A stretch of 64,000 nucleotides of DNA from Arcuatula senhousia (GCA_963971305.1 OZ020303.1:56916867-56980866); one strand, 5' to 3'; positions 22,020-34,369 are shown, counted from the stretch's first letter. A program made the numbers and translations. The notes: generated by a model from the letters alone, not told the origin.

Positions 22020-24670
22020 CCGTGGACCCCTCTATACATACTTTTCATGATCTTATCTGACTGATATCATCCATTCGACCATTTACCTAATTATCTCTTC
22101 ATAGCATGCAATGGTCTTATTGAAAAGTTTTCATCTATAAGACCATAGACGCCTCTACCACTCATCATGCTCATAACATATGCTATGATCTTTTCTTGCA
22201 GATTTCATTCAACCCCTTTCTCCTCTTCAATACAAGCCATAGTCTTATTTAACTGTTTTCACCCATTAGTATCACTTCATAACATTCCATGGTCTTATCC
22301 ACTGTTTTCATCCATAAGACCATATACTCTCTATCCTCTTGTAGCATGTCATGGCCCTGTTTGACTGTTATCACCCATAAGACCATGGTCTCCTATATCC
22401 TCTTATAACATGTCATGGTCTTAATTGCCTGTTATCATCTATAAGACTTTCTCCATTACATGTACATGCCATGGTCCAACTTTTACAATTATAAGACCAC
22501 ATGAACCCCTCTATCCTCTTATAACATATCACGATCTTATAAGACTGTTAGCAGCCATAAGACATTTAAGACCATGAACCCCTCTATTCATTTATATCAT
22601 GCCATGGTCTTATATGACTGTAATCAACCATAAGACTGTGGACCTTTTCATCACTCCATAACATACCATGGTCTTATTTAACTGTATTCATCCATAAGAC
22701 CATGGACCCCTTTAGCCTCTTATAACATGTCATGGCCCTATTTGACTGTTATCAGCCATTGGCCATACACTCCTTTATATCTTCATTTCATGCCATGGTC
22801 TGATTTTACAACCATAAGACCATGGACCCCTCTAGCCTCTTAATAACATGTCATGGTCTTATTTGACTTTTATCATTGATAAGACCATTGACCCTTCTAT
22901 CCTCCTATCACATGCCATGGTCTTTTTTACTGTTATCACCTTAAGACCATGGACCCCTCTTTCCTTTCATAACATGTCATGGCTGTATTCAGTCTCATTA
23001 AAATCAAACCTTCAATGTCGCTCCCCCTTTTTTTGCTATGTCCGCTCGTTGAAGGACCTTCAACGAGCGGACATAGCAAAAAAAGGGGGAGCGACATTGA
23101 AGGTTTGATTTTAATGAGACTGTAAGACCATGGACTTCTTTATTTCTCTATTACATGCTATGGCCTTATCAAACTGTTTCTATCAATAAGACCATGGATC
23201 CCTCTATCCTCTTGTAACATGTCATGGTCTTATTTGACTGTTATTACCCATAAGACCATGGACCTCTTTATTTCTCTATAACATGCTATGGCCTTATCAA
23301 ACTGTTTCCATCAATAAGACCATGGATCCCTACATGTATATCCTCTTGTAACATATCATGGTCTTATTTGACTGTTATTATCCATAAGACCATGGACCTC
23401 TTTATTTCTCTATAACATGATATGGCCTTACCAAACTGTTTCCATCAATACGACCATGGATCCCTCTATCCTCTTATAACATATCATGGTCTTATTTGAC
23501 TGTTATCAGCCATAAGACCATGGACCCCTCTATCCTCTTATAACATGTCATGGTCTTATTTGACTGTTATTATCCATGAGACCATGGACCTTTTTATTTC
23601 TCTATAAAATGCTATGGCCTTATCAAACTGTTTCTATCAATAAGACCATGGATCCCTCTATCCTCTTATAACATATCATGGTTTTATTTGACTGTTGTCA
23701 GCCATAAGACCATGGACCCCTCTATCCTCTTATAACATGTCATGGTCTTATTTGACTGTTATTAACCATAAGACCATGGACCATTTCATCCTCTTTTTAC
23801 ATGTCATTATTCTATTTGACTGTTAAGAACCATAAGACCATGGACCCGGGGTCCCCTTTATCATCTTAAGACATGCCATGGTCTTATTTGACTGTTATTA
23901 TCCATAAAACCATGGACCTCTTTATTTCTCTATAAAATGCTATGGCCTTATCAAACTGTTTCTATCAATAAGACCATGGATCCCTCTATCCTCTTATAAC
24001 ATGTCATGGTCTTATTTGACTGTTATTAACCATAAGACCATGGATCCCTCTATCCTCTTATAACATGTCATGGTCTTATTTGACTGTTATTAACCATAAG
24101 ACCATGGACCATTTCATCCTCTTTTTACATGTCATTATCCTATTTGACTGTTAAGAACCATAAGACCTTGGACCCCTTTATCATCTTAAGACATGCCATG
24201 GTCTTATTTGACTGTTATTATCCATAAGATCATGGACCTCTTTATTTCTCTATGAAATGCTATGGCCTTATCAAACTGTTTCTATCAATAAGACCATGGA
24301 TCCCTCTATCCTGTTGTAACATGTCATGGTCTTATTTGACTGTTATCAGCCATAAGACTATGGACCCCTCTATCCTCTTATAACATGTCATGGTCTTATT
24401 TGACTGTTATTATCCATAAGACCATGGACCTCTTTATTTCTCTATAACATGCTATTGCATTATCAAACTGTTTCCACTAATAAGACCATAGACCCCTCTA
24501 CCCTCTCATAATATGCTATGTTCTTACATGTATCTCAAGTTTTCATCCATAAGACCACAGACACTTCTATCTTCGTATAACATGTCATGGTTGTATTTGA
24601 CTGTTATCACCCTTAAGATCATCTTAAAACATGCCATGGTCTTATTTTACTTTTATCAACCATAAGACCA
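22020..24670. repeat. 64-bp satellite array, left arm
   Basis: About 40 tandem units. A typical unit has TAAGACCATGGACCCCTCTA, then TCCTCTTATAACATGT, CATGGTCTTAT and TTGACTGTTATCA. Each unit is a dyad: TAAGACCATG near one end and CATGGTCTTA 36 bp on. Most units keep both half-sites while the spacer drifts. Related multi-unit stretches repeat around 23200-24450 (forms with CTTTATTTCTCTATAACATG), a higher-order pattern. No protein coding. A perfect 133-nt palindrome interrupts the array at 22990-23122. Confidence 0.95.
22990..23122. repeat. Perfect 133-nt palindrome inside the satellite
   Basis: Arms 22990-23055 and 23057-23122 are exact reverse complements over 66 nt around a single A at 23056 (TTGAAGG A CCTTCAA). 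Even the T7/A7 and C5/G5 runs match. The arms contain CAGTCTCATTAAAATC and CGAGCGGACATAGC words not found in the satellite. A recent hairpin insertion or a foldback replication product would explain it. Confidence 0.9.
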
Positions 24671-25228
24671 TAGACCACTGTCGTGTACGTGAGAAGGATC
24701 GGTCATTTCAAGATGGCAGACACTTCGTTTGGCCAAATCAGGGGGGTTTCTTTTCAGTTGTATTGTATGAAATCTACAGCACTTTACAAAATCTTAAATA
24801 TCTCCGAAGGAAGGTAATAGAATTGTCTACTACATATAAAAGACCGAAAGAAAAAAGCATGGATGGATTTTCCATATAAGACTCCCAAAGTCGAGTAAAC
24901 ATCTGAAATGAAAATCGAAGCGGGCATTTCTCCTGAAATCGGTAATTTTACACAAAACTATAGGCTTTACTTACCGAAACGTAACTCTGGAAGCATTCTT
25001 TAATGGGGAGCCACCAATCGTCATTCATGTTGTACGAATATATGTTGAAAGGTGTTCACAATTTAGATTTAAAAGTTTTGTTTATGTCAAGGAGCAGTCC
25101 TATGGTAATTTGCATATTAATCTTGAGAAAATGTGTTCAGGATCGGACTTTTGTCGAATTTTGGTTCAGGATCGGTCTTCCAATGTAAAAACATTTTAAT
25201 ACAAGAGATATGTACTAAATAGACAGTG

Positions 25229-25725
25229 AGTGAGTGAGTGAGTTGGTGTTTTACGCCCGTGCAACGCTATATATGTTATGTACAGGCGATGAACATGAAA
25301 AGGATGATAAAATGAACATGAACAGGAAATGATGATGATAAATGAAATATGGGGTGGGGTGGGAAACAGATGACCGGTAAATTTTGAAGAACCACAGAAA
25401 AAGGGGATAGATGGGTAGGGGCGGAAAATTTAGCCTATGTGATGCACTACTTGGCGGTCCACAAAGGGGTCTTTTACATGCATAGAGTGGCACTCTCCAT
25501 ACACGTCGGCCCACTATGGTCAGCGGTCAGGGTTTCCGTATTATAGACCTGACAACCCCCGCGGACGAGGGTCACCATATTCAGCCACCTAGGGTACACA
25601 GTTGGTCGCTCTGTGGGCTGAGCACTGACCCGACGTCAGAATCCCAAGACCTTTAGTCGCCTCTTACGACAAGCTAGGCTCTGCTGCGGGCCTATTCGCC
25701 ACCCGGGCCCCGCGCACGGGACCTG
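25229..25725. mobile_element. SINE-like insertion with 11-bp target duplication
   Basis: AATAGACAGTG flanks both sides (25218-25228 and 25726-25736). The left part has a (GTGA)n run followed by GTTGGTGTTTTACGCC, and the right part has TTTAGTCGCCTCTTACGACA; both are conserved words of mollusc SINEs. It splits the left TIR of the 4-kb element, so it is younger. The ORF 25251-25514 inside is an artefact. Confidence 0.75.
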
Positions 25726-26804
25726 AATAGACAGTGTTTGGGCTTTATTTATTGTGCAATAGGAAAAGTGATTGAATTGAGCCCACTGACGAAGAAAATC
25801 AATGATAAGATGCAAATACGGCTCAACTTCTTGCCAAAAAAATCAGCCCAGGCACATCTACGAATGGTTTGATGAGGGTATTTTTGTTCCGCGTGATTGG
25901 TTCCTTTGTAGGTTTTCATGAATTGTGATTAAAAGAATAAATTTTCCCGTGAACTGTGATATCTTAAATTTGATTTTTTCATACCATGACCCAGACACCC
26001 GTCAGAAATCTACTCTTTCAGATCATTTTTTGATTGATGAAAAAGTCGAACTAAATCTAGTTGACTCGATCTGTTGATATACATTGAAAACTAAAATCAA
26101 AGAATTACAGAAAAGTTATGTATTCACAATTCAATAATTTCAAATATCGATTAGAATTTTACCTAACGAATAAGACGCATGGTGGGTTCATGTGATACTC
26201 CGAGCGTCGGAGTCAGCATCAACTTACCGAAGTGGTCAAGGTCTATTCTTGCTTACAGACAATATGCCACATCGACCATATTGGTATGGTAGTTCCACCT
26301 AGTGATGCTAAGCACAAAGCACGCTTCGGGTGCTGGCTGTGATCTATCTTTTTTTTTCGAATGAATGACCACTAACAGAAGAATACTAGTAGTTAAAGTT
26401 TATTACCACTTACAGACAAGTGCCACAACATTTATTCGTAAATGCACCTAATGATGCTTAGCACAATGCACAATGCACACTTAAGATGCTGGCTGTGACC
26501 AATATTTTCCGTATAGCTTAACGCACTAACAGAAAAATGGCAAAAGTCCATTCCTTTTTATAGCAGTCCTGGGTACGATGTAAGCTTTGTAATCGATATA
26601 TTACCTGTCTCAAAAATTATTACTAATAACTTAAAATATATTTTTTTGGTATTAATAGATTATCATCAAATGAAATAACTGTTTGTTTTATGGCTTTTTT
26701 TTCCCTTATCTTACTTTGTGTCTTGAAAAAATATCAGTACTAAGCGCAATTTAAGAGTGCTAAGTGTAGTTTTTTTTTCAATCAGAAACTAGGTTTTAAC
26801 ATAA

Positions 26805-27060
26805 TAAGGGACGGACCATTTAACTTGAGGGGGGCCTTGGTTTTTTCATTTGGTCAGAACAATTTTTTTTCCGCGCTTATTTTTCGAAGACGTCGCGACA
26901 GATTTCTTTTTTTCATTATTCTATATGGCAGAAATCCTTCTTCAAAATATTTTTTTTTACCCTCCGCTGCCAAAATATTTTTTTTATCAAAAATAATTTT
27001 CAGAATATTTTTTTAGGAAAAAACCAAGGCCCCCCTTCAAATTAAATGGTTGGTCCCTTA
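26805..27060. mobile_element. MITE family member 1 (GGGAC ends)
   Basis: TAAGGGACGGACCATTTAAC and GGTTGGTCCCTTA form the ends. The inside has GGGGGGCCTTGGTTTTTTC and CCAAGGCCCCCC mirrored, plus GCGACAGA. Two further copies are at 37852-38101 and 47754-47993 (the latter inverted). The 63-aa ORF is a by-product of the T-rich body. Confidence 0.75.
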
Positions 27061-27299
27061 CGAATGAAAAGCATTTCAACAAACTTATGATAGAAGGTAA
27101 GATATGTGGCCAACAAGTCTAGTCTTGTGCTCAGCAACGTGCATAGCCTAAGGCATATTTGTTTTGAGAGAATATGTTAATTAAGAATAAAACAATGATT
27201 CATTTTTCGTTGAATTGCACGTGCGTCTCATTATTGTTTCCCTTCGTATGGCGTTAATATCTATAGGATAATCTATGTAATCACTGGGAGCAGAAAAAT

Positions 27300-27720
27300 G
27301 AAATTTGGGTCATTGATTGTATTGTCAATGTGGGTGGGGTTTCGGAATTCGGAATAATGCCCTTAGGGGCTGGGCTGCATATGTACCCTTATGACACATT
27401 ATTCCTTCGTCACGCAACTCCTCCTTTAGGTTATTTGCAATAAAGAACTGAATCTTGTAGATTCTGCCGAAGGTTTCGGAATTTCGATAATAACCCTAGA
27501 GGCTGCGCTGCATAGATAACCTAAAGGTTCACGCAACTCCTCCTATAGGTTATTTGGAATACAGAACTTAAACTTGGCTCAGTAGTTGCACTATGGATGT
27601 ATGTAGGTTCTGTCGAAGGTTTCAGAATTTTGATAATGGCCCTAGGGGCTGAGCTTCATAGGTAGCCTACGGGCACATTATTCCTTCGTCACGCATAATT
27701 ATTTACATTACAATTACTCC
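27300..27720. repeat. Three imperfect tandem units of about 130-150 bp
   Basis: The phrases GGTTTCGGAATT, GGGGCTG(G/C)GCT, CACGCAACTCCTCCT and TAGGTTATTTG recur in order three times. The units lie inside the 4-kb long-TIR element, about midway, and have no coding sense. Confidence 0.65.
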
Positions 27721-28677
27721 CACTACCAGGGTAAAGTCTTATATCAATACATATACATTTGATAGTAAAAGCTATGCTCTTTATAGTCATAGTTTATTTC
27801 TTTCAATTATTTGCCCTTAAACTAGCCAACACCAGAGTAGCGCAGGGATATGCAGCGTGGCTGCTTTGACTAGTTTATGGTTTATGTGGCGGGTTCCATG
27901 GTTGAAACCTTTTTCACGAAAATTCATGTAATTCTCGTGCAAATATACAGCAAAATCAGCCTGTAACCTCTCATTTTCTTCCTTAGTACACTATATAGGC
28001 AGACCCCTTCTTTTCAATCATTTCTGGGTCCGTCCCGGGTTAACGATTTCTTGTCCAATTCGACAATAAATAATGCCCAGAAACGGTCTATTTCGTACAA
28101 ATCTCTTGTATTTAAATATGAAAATGTTTCCACATTTGGAAGACCGATCCTGAACCAAAATTTGACAGAAGTCCGATCCTGAACCAAAATTTGACAGAAG
28201 TCCGATCCTGAACACATTTTCTCAAGATTAATATGCAAATTACCATAGGACTGCTCCTTGACATAAACAAAACTTTTAAATCTAAATTGTGAACACCTTT
28301 CAACATATATTCGTACAACATGAATGACGATTGGTGGCTCCCCATTAAAGAATGCTTCCAGAGTTACGTTTCGGTAAGTAAAGCCTATAGTTTTGTGTAA
28401 AACTACCGATTTCAGGAGAAATGCCCGCTTCGATTTTCATTTCAGATGTTTACTCACCTTTGGGAGTCTTATATGGAAAATCCATCCATGCTTTTTTCCA
28501 TCGGTCTTTTATATGTAGTAGACAATTCTATTACCTTCCTTCGGAGATATATAAGATTTTGTAAAGTGCTGTAGATTTCATACAATACCACTGAAAAGAA
28601 ACCCCCCTGATTTGACCCAACGAAGTGTCTGCCATCTTTAAATGACCGATCCTTCTCACGTACACGACAGTGTAGAC

Positions 28678-29050
28678 TCCTATATCCTCTTATAATATGG
28701 CATGGTCTTATTTGGCTTTTATCACCCATAAGACCATTGACCCCTCTATCCTCTTATCACATGTCATGGTCTTTTTTTATCACCCACAAGACCATGTACC
28801 CCTCTACATTTCATCCATAAGACCCCTCTATCTGCTCAAAACATGCGATGGTCTTATATGATCGTTATCATCAGTTTAACCATGCACCTCTTTATCTCTC
28901 CATAACATACCATGGTCTTGTATCTGACTGTGATCAACCATCAAACCATTGACCCCTCTATCCTCTTATAACACCTCATTGTCTTATCTGACTGTTATCA
29001 CGTGTAAGACCATGAACCTCTTTATCTATCCCTTACATTGTATTTTTTTT
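28678..29050. repeat. 64-bp satellite, continuation after the 4-kb element
   Basis: Five to six units with TAAGACCAT and CATGGTCTTAT half-sites continue the 22-24.67 kb array in the same orientation, becoming degenerate near 29040. This confirms that the 4-kb element was inserted into a pre-existing array. Confidence 0.9.
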
Positions 29051-29835
29051 AGAGCATGAAACTCTTCATTTGTACATATGTCTGGTTATTTTCAATATAA
29101 ATTCTTGTCATATTTGACTGTATATATCCTTAAAACCACATTTTTTCTTTTCTCTCCATATCTTGTTTTAAATTTCTTGTTTCAAATTCTAAAATATGTC
29201 TTTTTCAAATAGTCTATGAAAGACTCATGATACGAAAATTATAAACACTCTTACCATGCTTACCAAATGTTCTAGCGTCAAATGAAAGTAGCTTATAAAG
29301 AGCAGAAAGAAGCATTGAACAGGATGACTTGCCAATGTTAAGGATTTAAGCATTTTAGACAGTTATAGGACAATGGAAAAAAGCTCCTGTGTCCTTTTTT
29401 TTTATTTTAGTCCTTTACAAGTTTCCATTTGTACTGACAATGTCTTCCAATTTCATAGGAAACTGTTTAGAAATAAATAAAAAACACACAAATTAAGATA
29501 GTTATTCAATTTTTTTTTTTTTTTAATATACATGTAATTTCTATTTTATAGATTTTCATTTTTTTTTTACTTTAACAGGTACTGTCTCTGTTTAAAACAA
29601 AAAGTCAACCATTAAAAGACCTGGACCAAGTGGAAGAAGAGAAGTTGACATTTAATGACATCATTATACTAATACTCATGTGGTAGATCTAATTTAAGAA
29701 AGAGACTAACTGCAATCACATACAAGTAAGATTAAAGCTGCCATTGACAAAGTCATTACATGGGAGCAACAATTCCTTCACAGCATTACACTATATTACA
29801 TTACCTTACATTATATTCCTGAGTTAAAAGAGAGG

Positions 29836-30070
29836 GGCAAATGAGTGGCCCAGTGGTCTAAGATACTGGTTGATCACTAGCGGAACACCTCTCAGTTGGT
29901 GTTCGAGTCATGCTTGTACTTTACAAAATACAACACTTCCTGACCTGTATGTGACTAGGTTTGTCAGTTACCTACCAAAGGTCGGTGGTTTCCTCCAACA
30001 TTCAAACTGACCACCTTATATGGCCCAGGCGGGTTGAAAAGTGTGTTTTACCCTTAAACACACACATACA
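29836..30070 (+). mobile_element. tRNA-headed SINE
   Basis: A pol III A-box-like GTGGCCCAGTGGTCTAAG and a B-box-like GTGTTCGAGTCATG lie about 50 bp apart at the start. GTCGGTGGTTTCCTCCAACA, a body word common in bivalve SINEs, follows. No clear target duplication was found. Confidence 0.6.
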
Positions 30071-30869
30071 TGTACACTTTAAAGAGACTTTTCACCCAAT
30101 TCAACCTTTAATGTTACTTTTGGCCTTGCCTTAGAGATTTGTTCTGCTCAGCATTGACAACAAGACCAATTACAGTATTTTATCTTGATTATATACATGT
30201 ATATATGTTGTGTACAGTTGCATTATTGTTAATGTTGCAGTATAGTTACATGGAATCCCAGAGAAGACACATGATAGTTTACACTTTTTGTTGAAATTCT
30301 GCATGTCAATTTTTAGAAATATTCACCCAAATGATTCATAAATAACATTACTGAAGTGCCAAACAAAAGTTTGTAAAGTGGTGTTGTTGAAATCAAGACA
30401 TCAAAGTCGGGGAACTTATATTGCCATCATTATGCAATGTATATGTTCTTAAAACTTGTTGTATTTTATAGACTTGATTGTGAACCTCATGATACACTTT
30501 TTCTTTAATATTCCATTCTCATTTATGATTACAAAAAATATGTCATGTCCAATTCTATAGTACACTTGTACAATTTATCAACATGTATATAAGTTGCAAC
30601 TTAACATGTATACGACATACACATCTTATATAAAATGAAAAAAAGTGAATAATAGTATGAGCATTTAGACCTCAAAACAAAACACTATTATACTTATCAT
30701 GCTTATTGTCCATTTATTCTTTGTATCATTTCAGCTCATAAATGTTACAGCAGACATCAGATTGACTACAATAACATACTCTTGTTAAGAAGATGACATT
30801 GACCTTTTAGTTGTAGGTTGGCAGCCATTGCTTTCAATATTGGTGAATAATCCTTTTCATTTTATTGGT

Positions 30870-31215
30870 CAAGTGAGTGATTCAGGCTCCTCTGAGCCTT
30901 TTGTCAAAGCAACTACATGACGTAAAGGTCTGATATTTTGCATATACATGTAGCGTTAATTTTTATACTACAACATATTGTAGTGTGTATAGATTTTATG
31001 CTCATCATCAACTTCACTAAGGTTTTACACTCAGTAGACATAGAAAAGGTCAAAATTTTTATCAAAGTTTACTATGCAACTAAAGAGAAAGGTCTGATAT
31101 TGTCTTATAGTACCATATGGTGGGTAACGATTTTAGGCTCTCAATAGTTGAGTTTTTTTTTCTAAGAAATAGTTTTGGAGCAGGGTATCACTAGTGAGCA
31201 TAAGCTTCAAATTGT
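30870..31215 (+). repeat. Short hairpin-repeat element (GTATCACTAGTGAGC end), copy 1
   Basis: It starts with GTGATTCAGGCTCCTCTGAGCC and shares with 31628-32245 the phrases AGCAACTACATGA, GGTCTGATATT, GTACCATATGGTG and the end GGGTATCACTAGTGAGCATA. It is a diverged or truncated copy. The ORF 30938-31147 is a by-product. Confidence 0.55.
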
Positions 31216-31627
31216 TTTTTTTTAATATATATTTTCCATTTTATCCTTGTTGCATTACTTAATAATCAATTTCAATTTTTGTTCTTTTTACAGAATGTGA
31301 AAGAGATATCAGTGTGCCATAAAGATGATCAAGTCAGTCATGAAACTTTCTCATGGAAGATACAGAATGCTTAAATGATGGTTTCAAAAGATGGCATAGA
31401 GATGTTATATTGCTTATTGTTAATATATGATGTTATATATATACATATATAATGTTATACTTGACTTTAAACAAAGTTTTATATCTAATCAATTAGCTGT
31501 TGCCTAAAATTACAAATATATGACAAATTAGCTATTACGACAAAAAAAAATAATGGCAAAAAATTCCAACCCCCTTGATTTTCAACCTATGGTTAACCCT
31601 AGCTGTCTACATCTAGTTAAGAAAATT

Positions 31628-32245
31628 TTATACCCCCGCTTCGAAGAAGAGGGGGGTATACTGTTTTACCCTTGTCCGTCCGTTCGTCAGTCCGTCCGTA
31701 ACAAAACTTTTGTCACAGTTTTCTAAGCAACTACATGAGATACAGTTCTGAGATTTTGTATACAGCTTTATCCTATGGTACCATATGGTGTATACCGAAT
31801 TTAAGCTCCTAGGTAGTCTACTTCCTGTTTACCGAATACTTAGGTTTTTACACATAATGGACATAAATGCAAAATTTCCGTCACAGTTTCCCAAGCAACT
31901 ACATGAGATACAGGTCTGATATTTTGTATACAGCTTTATCCTATAGTACCATATGGCGTATACCGATTTTATGCTTCTAGGTAGTCTACTACCTGTTTAC
32001 CGAGTATTTAATGTTTTACACATAATGGACATAAATGCGAAATTTCCGTCACAGTTTTCAAAGCAGCTACATGAGATAGGGGTCTGATATTTTGTATACA
32101 GCTTTATTTAACAGTCTCATATAGTGTATAGCGATTTTATGTTCCTAGGTCAACAACTTCCTGTTTACCGAGTATTTTAACTTGTATGCGTGGCTTAGTT
32201 GGGGGAGCGGGGGTATCACTAGTGAGCATTAGCTCACAGATTTAC
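31628..32245 (+). repeat. Hairpin-repeat element with three tandem units, copy 2
   Basis: The 5' end has ATACCCCC..GGGGGGTAT around CGCTTCGAAGAAG, then CCGTCCGTTCGTCAGTCCG. Three units of about 175 bp follow (CAACTACATGAGATAC, TATACAGCTTTATC, CTGTTTACCGAGTA). The 3' end repeats GGGGGTAT, then a perfect hairpin GTGAGC-ATTA-GCTCAC and AGATTTACTTG before TT. The 5' hairpin whose arm returns at the 3' end plus a terminal hairpin is Helitron/Helentron-like. Confidence 0.65.
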
Positions 32246-32264
32246 TTGTTTTAATTACAGGAAC

Positions 32265-32345
32265 TGTAATGAGCTTTGATAGTTTAATGTAAAACACTGA
32301 GAAATCAGAGATAGTGGATCAAAACCACTTCAAAGCAGCATAGTT
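32265..32345 (+). repeat. Inverted-pair block, left member
   Basis: AGCTTTGATAGTTTAATGTA, then AACACTGAGAAATCAGAGAT and CCACTTCAAAGCAGCA match the reverse complement of 39690-39775 with about 90% identity by eye. The two blocks are 7.3 kb apart and could be ends of one element or separate insertions. Confidence 0.6.
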
Positions 32346-32499
32346 CTTGTTTTGAATGTTAACAAAAAAAGTTTTTGACCATATCTTGTGCAGTTAATAA
32401 ATTCAAACAATACAGAATAACATGTTTAAACTAGATGGAATATGCATAAAACTAATCACATTATAAAGATTGAAAAAAAACATTTATAAGTCACAATGA

Positions 32500-32740
32500 G
32501 GCCTCCAACAGTGGAGCAAACACTCTTGCTCATTGCATTAGTTAAGGGAGAATAATTCATTGCAAGCTGAAAATACACTTAATAAATTAGTACCACTGTC
32601 ATGCCATGTTAATATTGCTATATTTGTAATTATAAACTGTTTATGGACATTTTTTGCTTATTCTTTGTGCTATAACCATTTAATGTAAATGTTTTAATGC
32701 AAATAAATATTGTCTATTGTCTATTGTCTTAAGCACTCTA
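32500..32740 (+). mobile_element. Possible LINE 3' tail
   Basis: The stretch ends in AATAAATATTGTCTATTGTCTATTGTCT-type sequence: a poly(A) signal followed by three ATTGTCT units, as in the tails of several non-LTR elements. No coding part remains and there is no other support. Confidence 0.3.
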
Positions 32741-32754
32741 AAGAAAGTGATATA

Positions 32755-33160
32755 TTTTTATACCCCATCTACGAAAGTAGAGAGGCATATAGTGTCTGTT
32801 TGAATGTCCCAAATCAGGTTTACCTTCAGTTAATTTACCATGGAGTTTGTATGGTATTGTCATGAAACTTACTGTATACATGTGCACATCAGAATATGAA
32901 CAACCACCTTAAAATTATACTATTTCATCAACTTTATGGTTGATTGGTCACAGAAAAATGGGATGTTATACCTTACTTTCAGGTTTATCTTACTTCATCA
33001 TAAAGGAGGTGTATAGTATTATGAAACTGAATACACATATACATGTACATGGGGATATCAGCAAACAAAAATCATTCTAAAATAGTAACTGTCTAACCAC
33101 ATTCAAGGTTGACTGACATGAGAAAAATTTATGTCTTTTGTACATATTCTTTTTGTAATA
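32755..33160 (+). repeat. Repeat of the TACCCC..AGAGAGGCATATAGTG type
   Basis: TATACCCCATCTACGAAAGT followed by AGAGAGGCATATAGTG opens the block. Two loose units follow, with CAGGTTTA(T/C)CTT, (G)TATGGTATTGTCATGAAACT-like text and GGTTGA(T/C)TG. It is a non-coding relative of the other hairpin-repeat elements nearby. Confidence 0.45.
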
Positions 33161-33219
33161 CATGGAATGTCACAAACATTTTATTTCACTAAATACATGT
33201 ATATGACAGTTGAAAAATA

Positions 33220-34010
33220 ATAAGTGTTGATAATAAAGATAATCTTAAACTGTTTGAGGGTTTGTGTAAAAAGAAAGAACAAAAATGGTGGTTTTTTCAT
33301 GCTTTTGCTCCATAGAATGAAAACAATTGCAGAAAGAGAAAAGGTGTTGCTTGCAAAAATGTTCAGCTCATTAAGCTCTACAAAAGTCTCTATTGGGTCG
33401 AAGTTGTCAGATGCCCTCTTACAGGGGTTATGGCCCTTTTTAAGGTAAAAAAAAATAGCGTTTTTTCATGTTTTTGCCCTATAGAATGAAAACTACTAGT
33501 ATTGCAGATAGAGAAAAGATGTTGCTTGCTAAAATGTTCAGCTCATTAAGCTCTACTAAAGTCTCCATTGGGTCAAAGTTGTCGGATGCCCCTAATAGGG
33601 GTTATGGCCCTTTCAAAAATAGCGTTTTTTTTCATGTTTTTGCCCTATAGAATGAAAACTACTAGTATTGCAGATAGAGAAAAGATGTTGCTTGCTAAAA
33701 TGTTCAGCTCATTAAGCTCTACTAAAGTCTCCGTTGGGTCAAAGTTGTCGGATGACCCCTAATAGGGGTTATGGCCCTTTTAAGGTCAAAAATAGCGTTT
33801 TTTTTTCATGTTTTTGCCCTATAGAATGAAAACTATTACAGATAGAGAAAATGTGGGGCTTGCTTTAATGTTCGGCTCATTTAGCCTTAGGAACGTCTCT
33901 GTTGTGTCTTAGGTGGGAGTTGACCCCTTAAAGAAGAGACCATTATGGCTTAAGGACCAGGTGAGCGATTCAGGCTCCTGGTAGCCTCTTGTTTCATGTT
34001 TATTGCCATA
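33220..34010 (+). repeat. Tandem array of about 185-bp units with hairpin end
   Basis: Four units share CATGTTTTTGCCCTATAGAA, AGATAGAGAAAAGATGTTGC, GTTCAGCTCATTAAGCTCTA and GTTATGGCCCTTTT. Units 2 and 3 are nearly identical. The array ends AGGTGAGCGATTCAGGCTCC, a small hairpin GGCT..AGCC and CTTGTTT, a common closing phrase in bivalve repeats. Degenerate units continue to about 34370. The three 60-74 aa ORFs here are the unit itself read through. Confidence 0.75.
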
Positions 34011-34369
34011 CATCAGTATAATATACAGCTTACGAAATTGAGAAAACTATGTAGATAGAGAAAAGCTTTTGCTTTAAAAACCTTCAGCACTTTGAGCTCT
34101 ACACAAGTCTCCATAGGGGTTATGGCTCTTTAAAGAAAAAATGCATCTTAACATGTTTTGACCTATAGATTGTCAGATGACCCAGTAAAGCAATAATGGC
34201 ATCTATATGACAAAAAATAAATGCTTTGCGTTACAGATTGAAATAAAGAAAACATTTGCTTGTATAAAGTGTTTAGTTCAGTGAGCTCTTCGTGAGTCTC
34301 CAATAGATCAGAGTTGTCGGATGCCCCTAATGAACGGGAGTAATAGCCCCTTATTGTCAATATTAGTTG

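Larger units (their letters stand above)
24676..28672. mobile_element. 4-kb element with about 600-bp terminal inverted repeats
   Basis: Ends CACTGTCGTGTACGTGAGAA and its complement. TAGAC flanks both sides (24671-24675, 28673-28677); removing the element restores a normal satellite unit. The left arm runs to about 25790, broken by a SINE at 25229-25725; the right arm is about 28020-28672 and carries one extra short internal duplication (CCGATCCTGAACC). Both arms keep an ATG in context AAGATGGCAGAC opening a short frame. On the other strand both have an ATG frame (NDDWWLPIKECFQSYV) that ends at TCG|GTAAGT. No transposase was seen. Confidence 0.8.
29579..31380 (+). other. Possible exons of an unknown transcript
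   Basis: Three stretches start right after good polypyrimidine-AG sites and read as short open frames. They are 29579-29686 (KTKSQPLKDLDQVEEEKL, stop), 30735-30788 (NVTADIRLTTITYSC, stop) and 31294-31374 (KEISVCHKDDQVSHETFSW, stop). Each ends in a stop, so they cannot be one coding chain as read. They may be alternative last exons, relics or chance. No family recognised. Confidence 0.2.

Noticed and set aside
27815..27905. Possible tRNA-like SINE head (GTAGCGCAGGG ... GGGTTCCATGGTTGAAACC)
   Set aside because: The B box deviates and no body or tail could be recognised.
25003..28345. Matching ORFs reading MGSHQSSFMLYEY in both TIR arms of the 4-kb element
   Set aside because: They share sequence only because the arms are inverted copies; no splice or domain support in that frame.
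33224..33762. Three similar 60-74 aa ORFs
   Set aside because: By-products of the tandem 185-bp unit.
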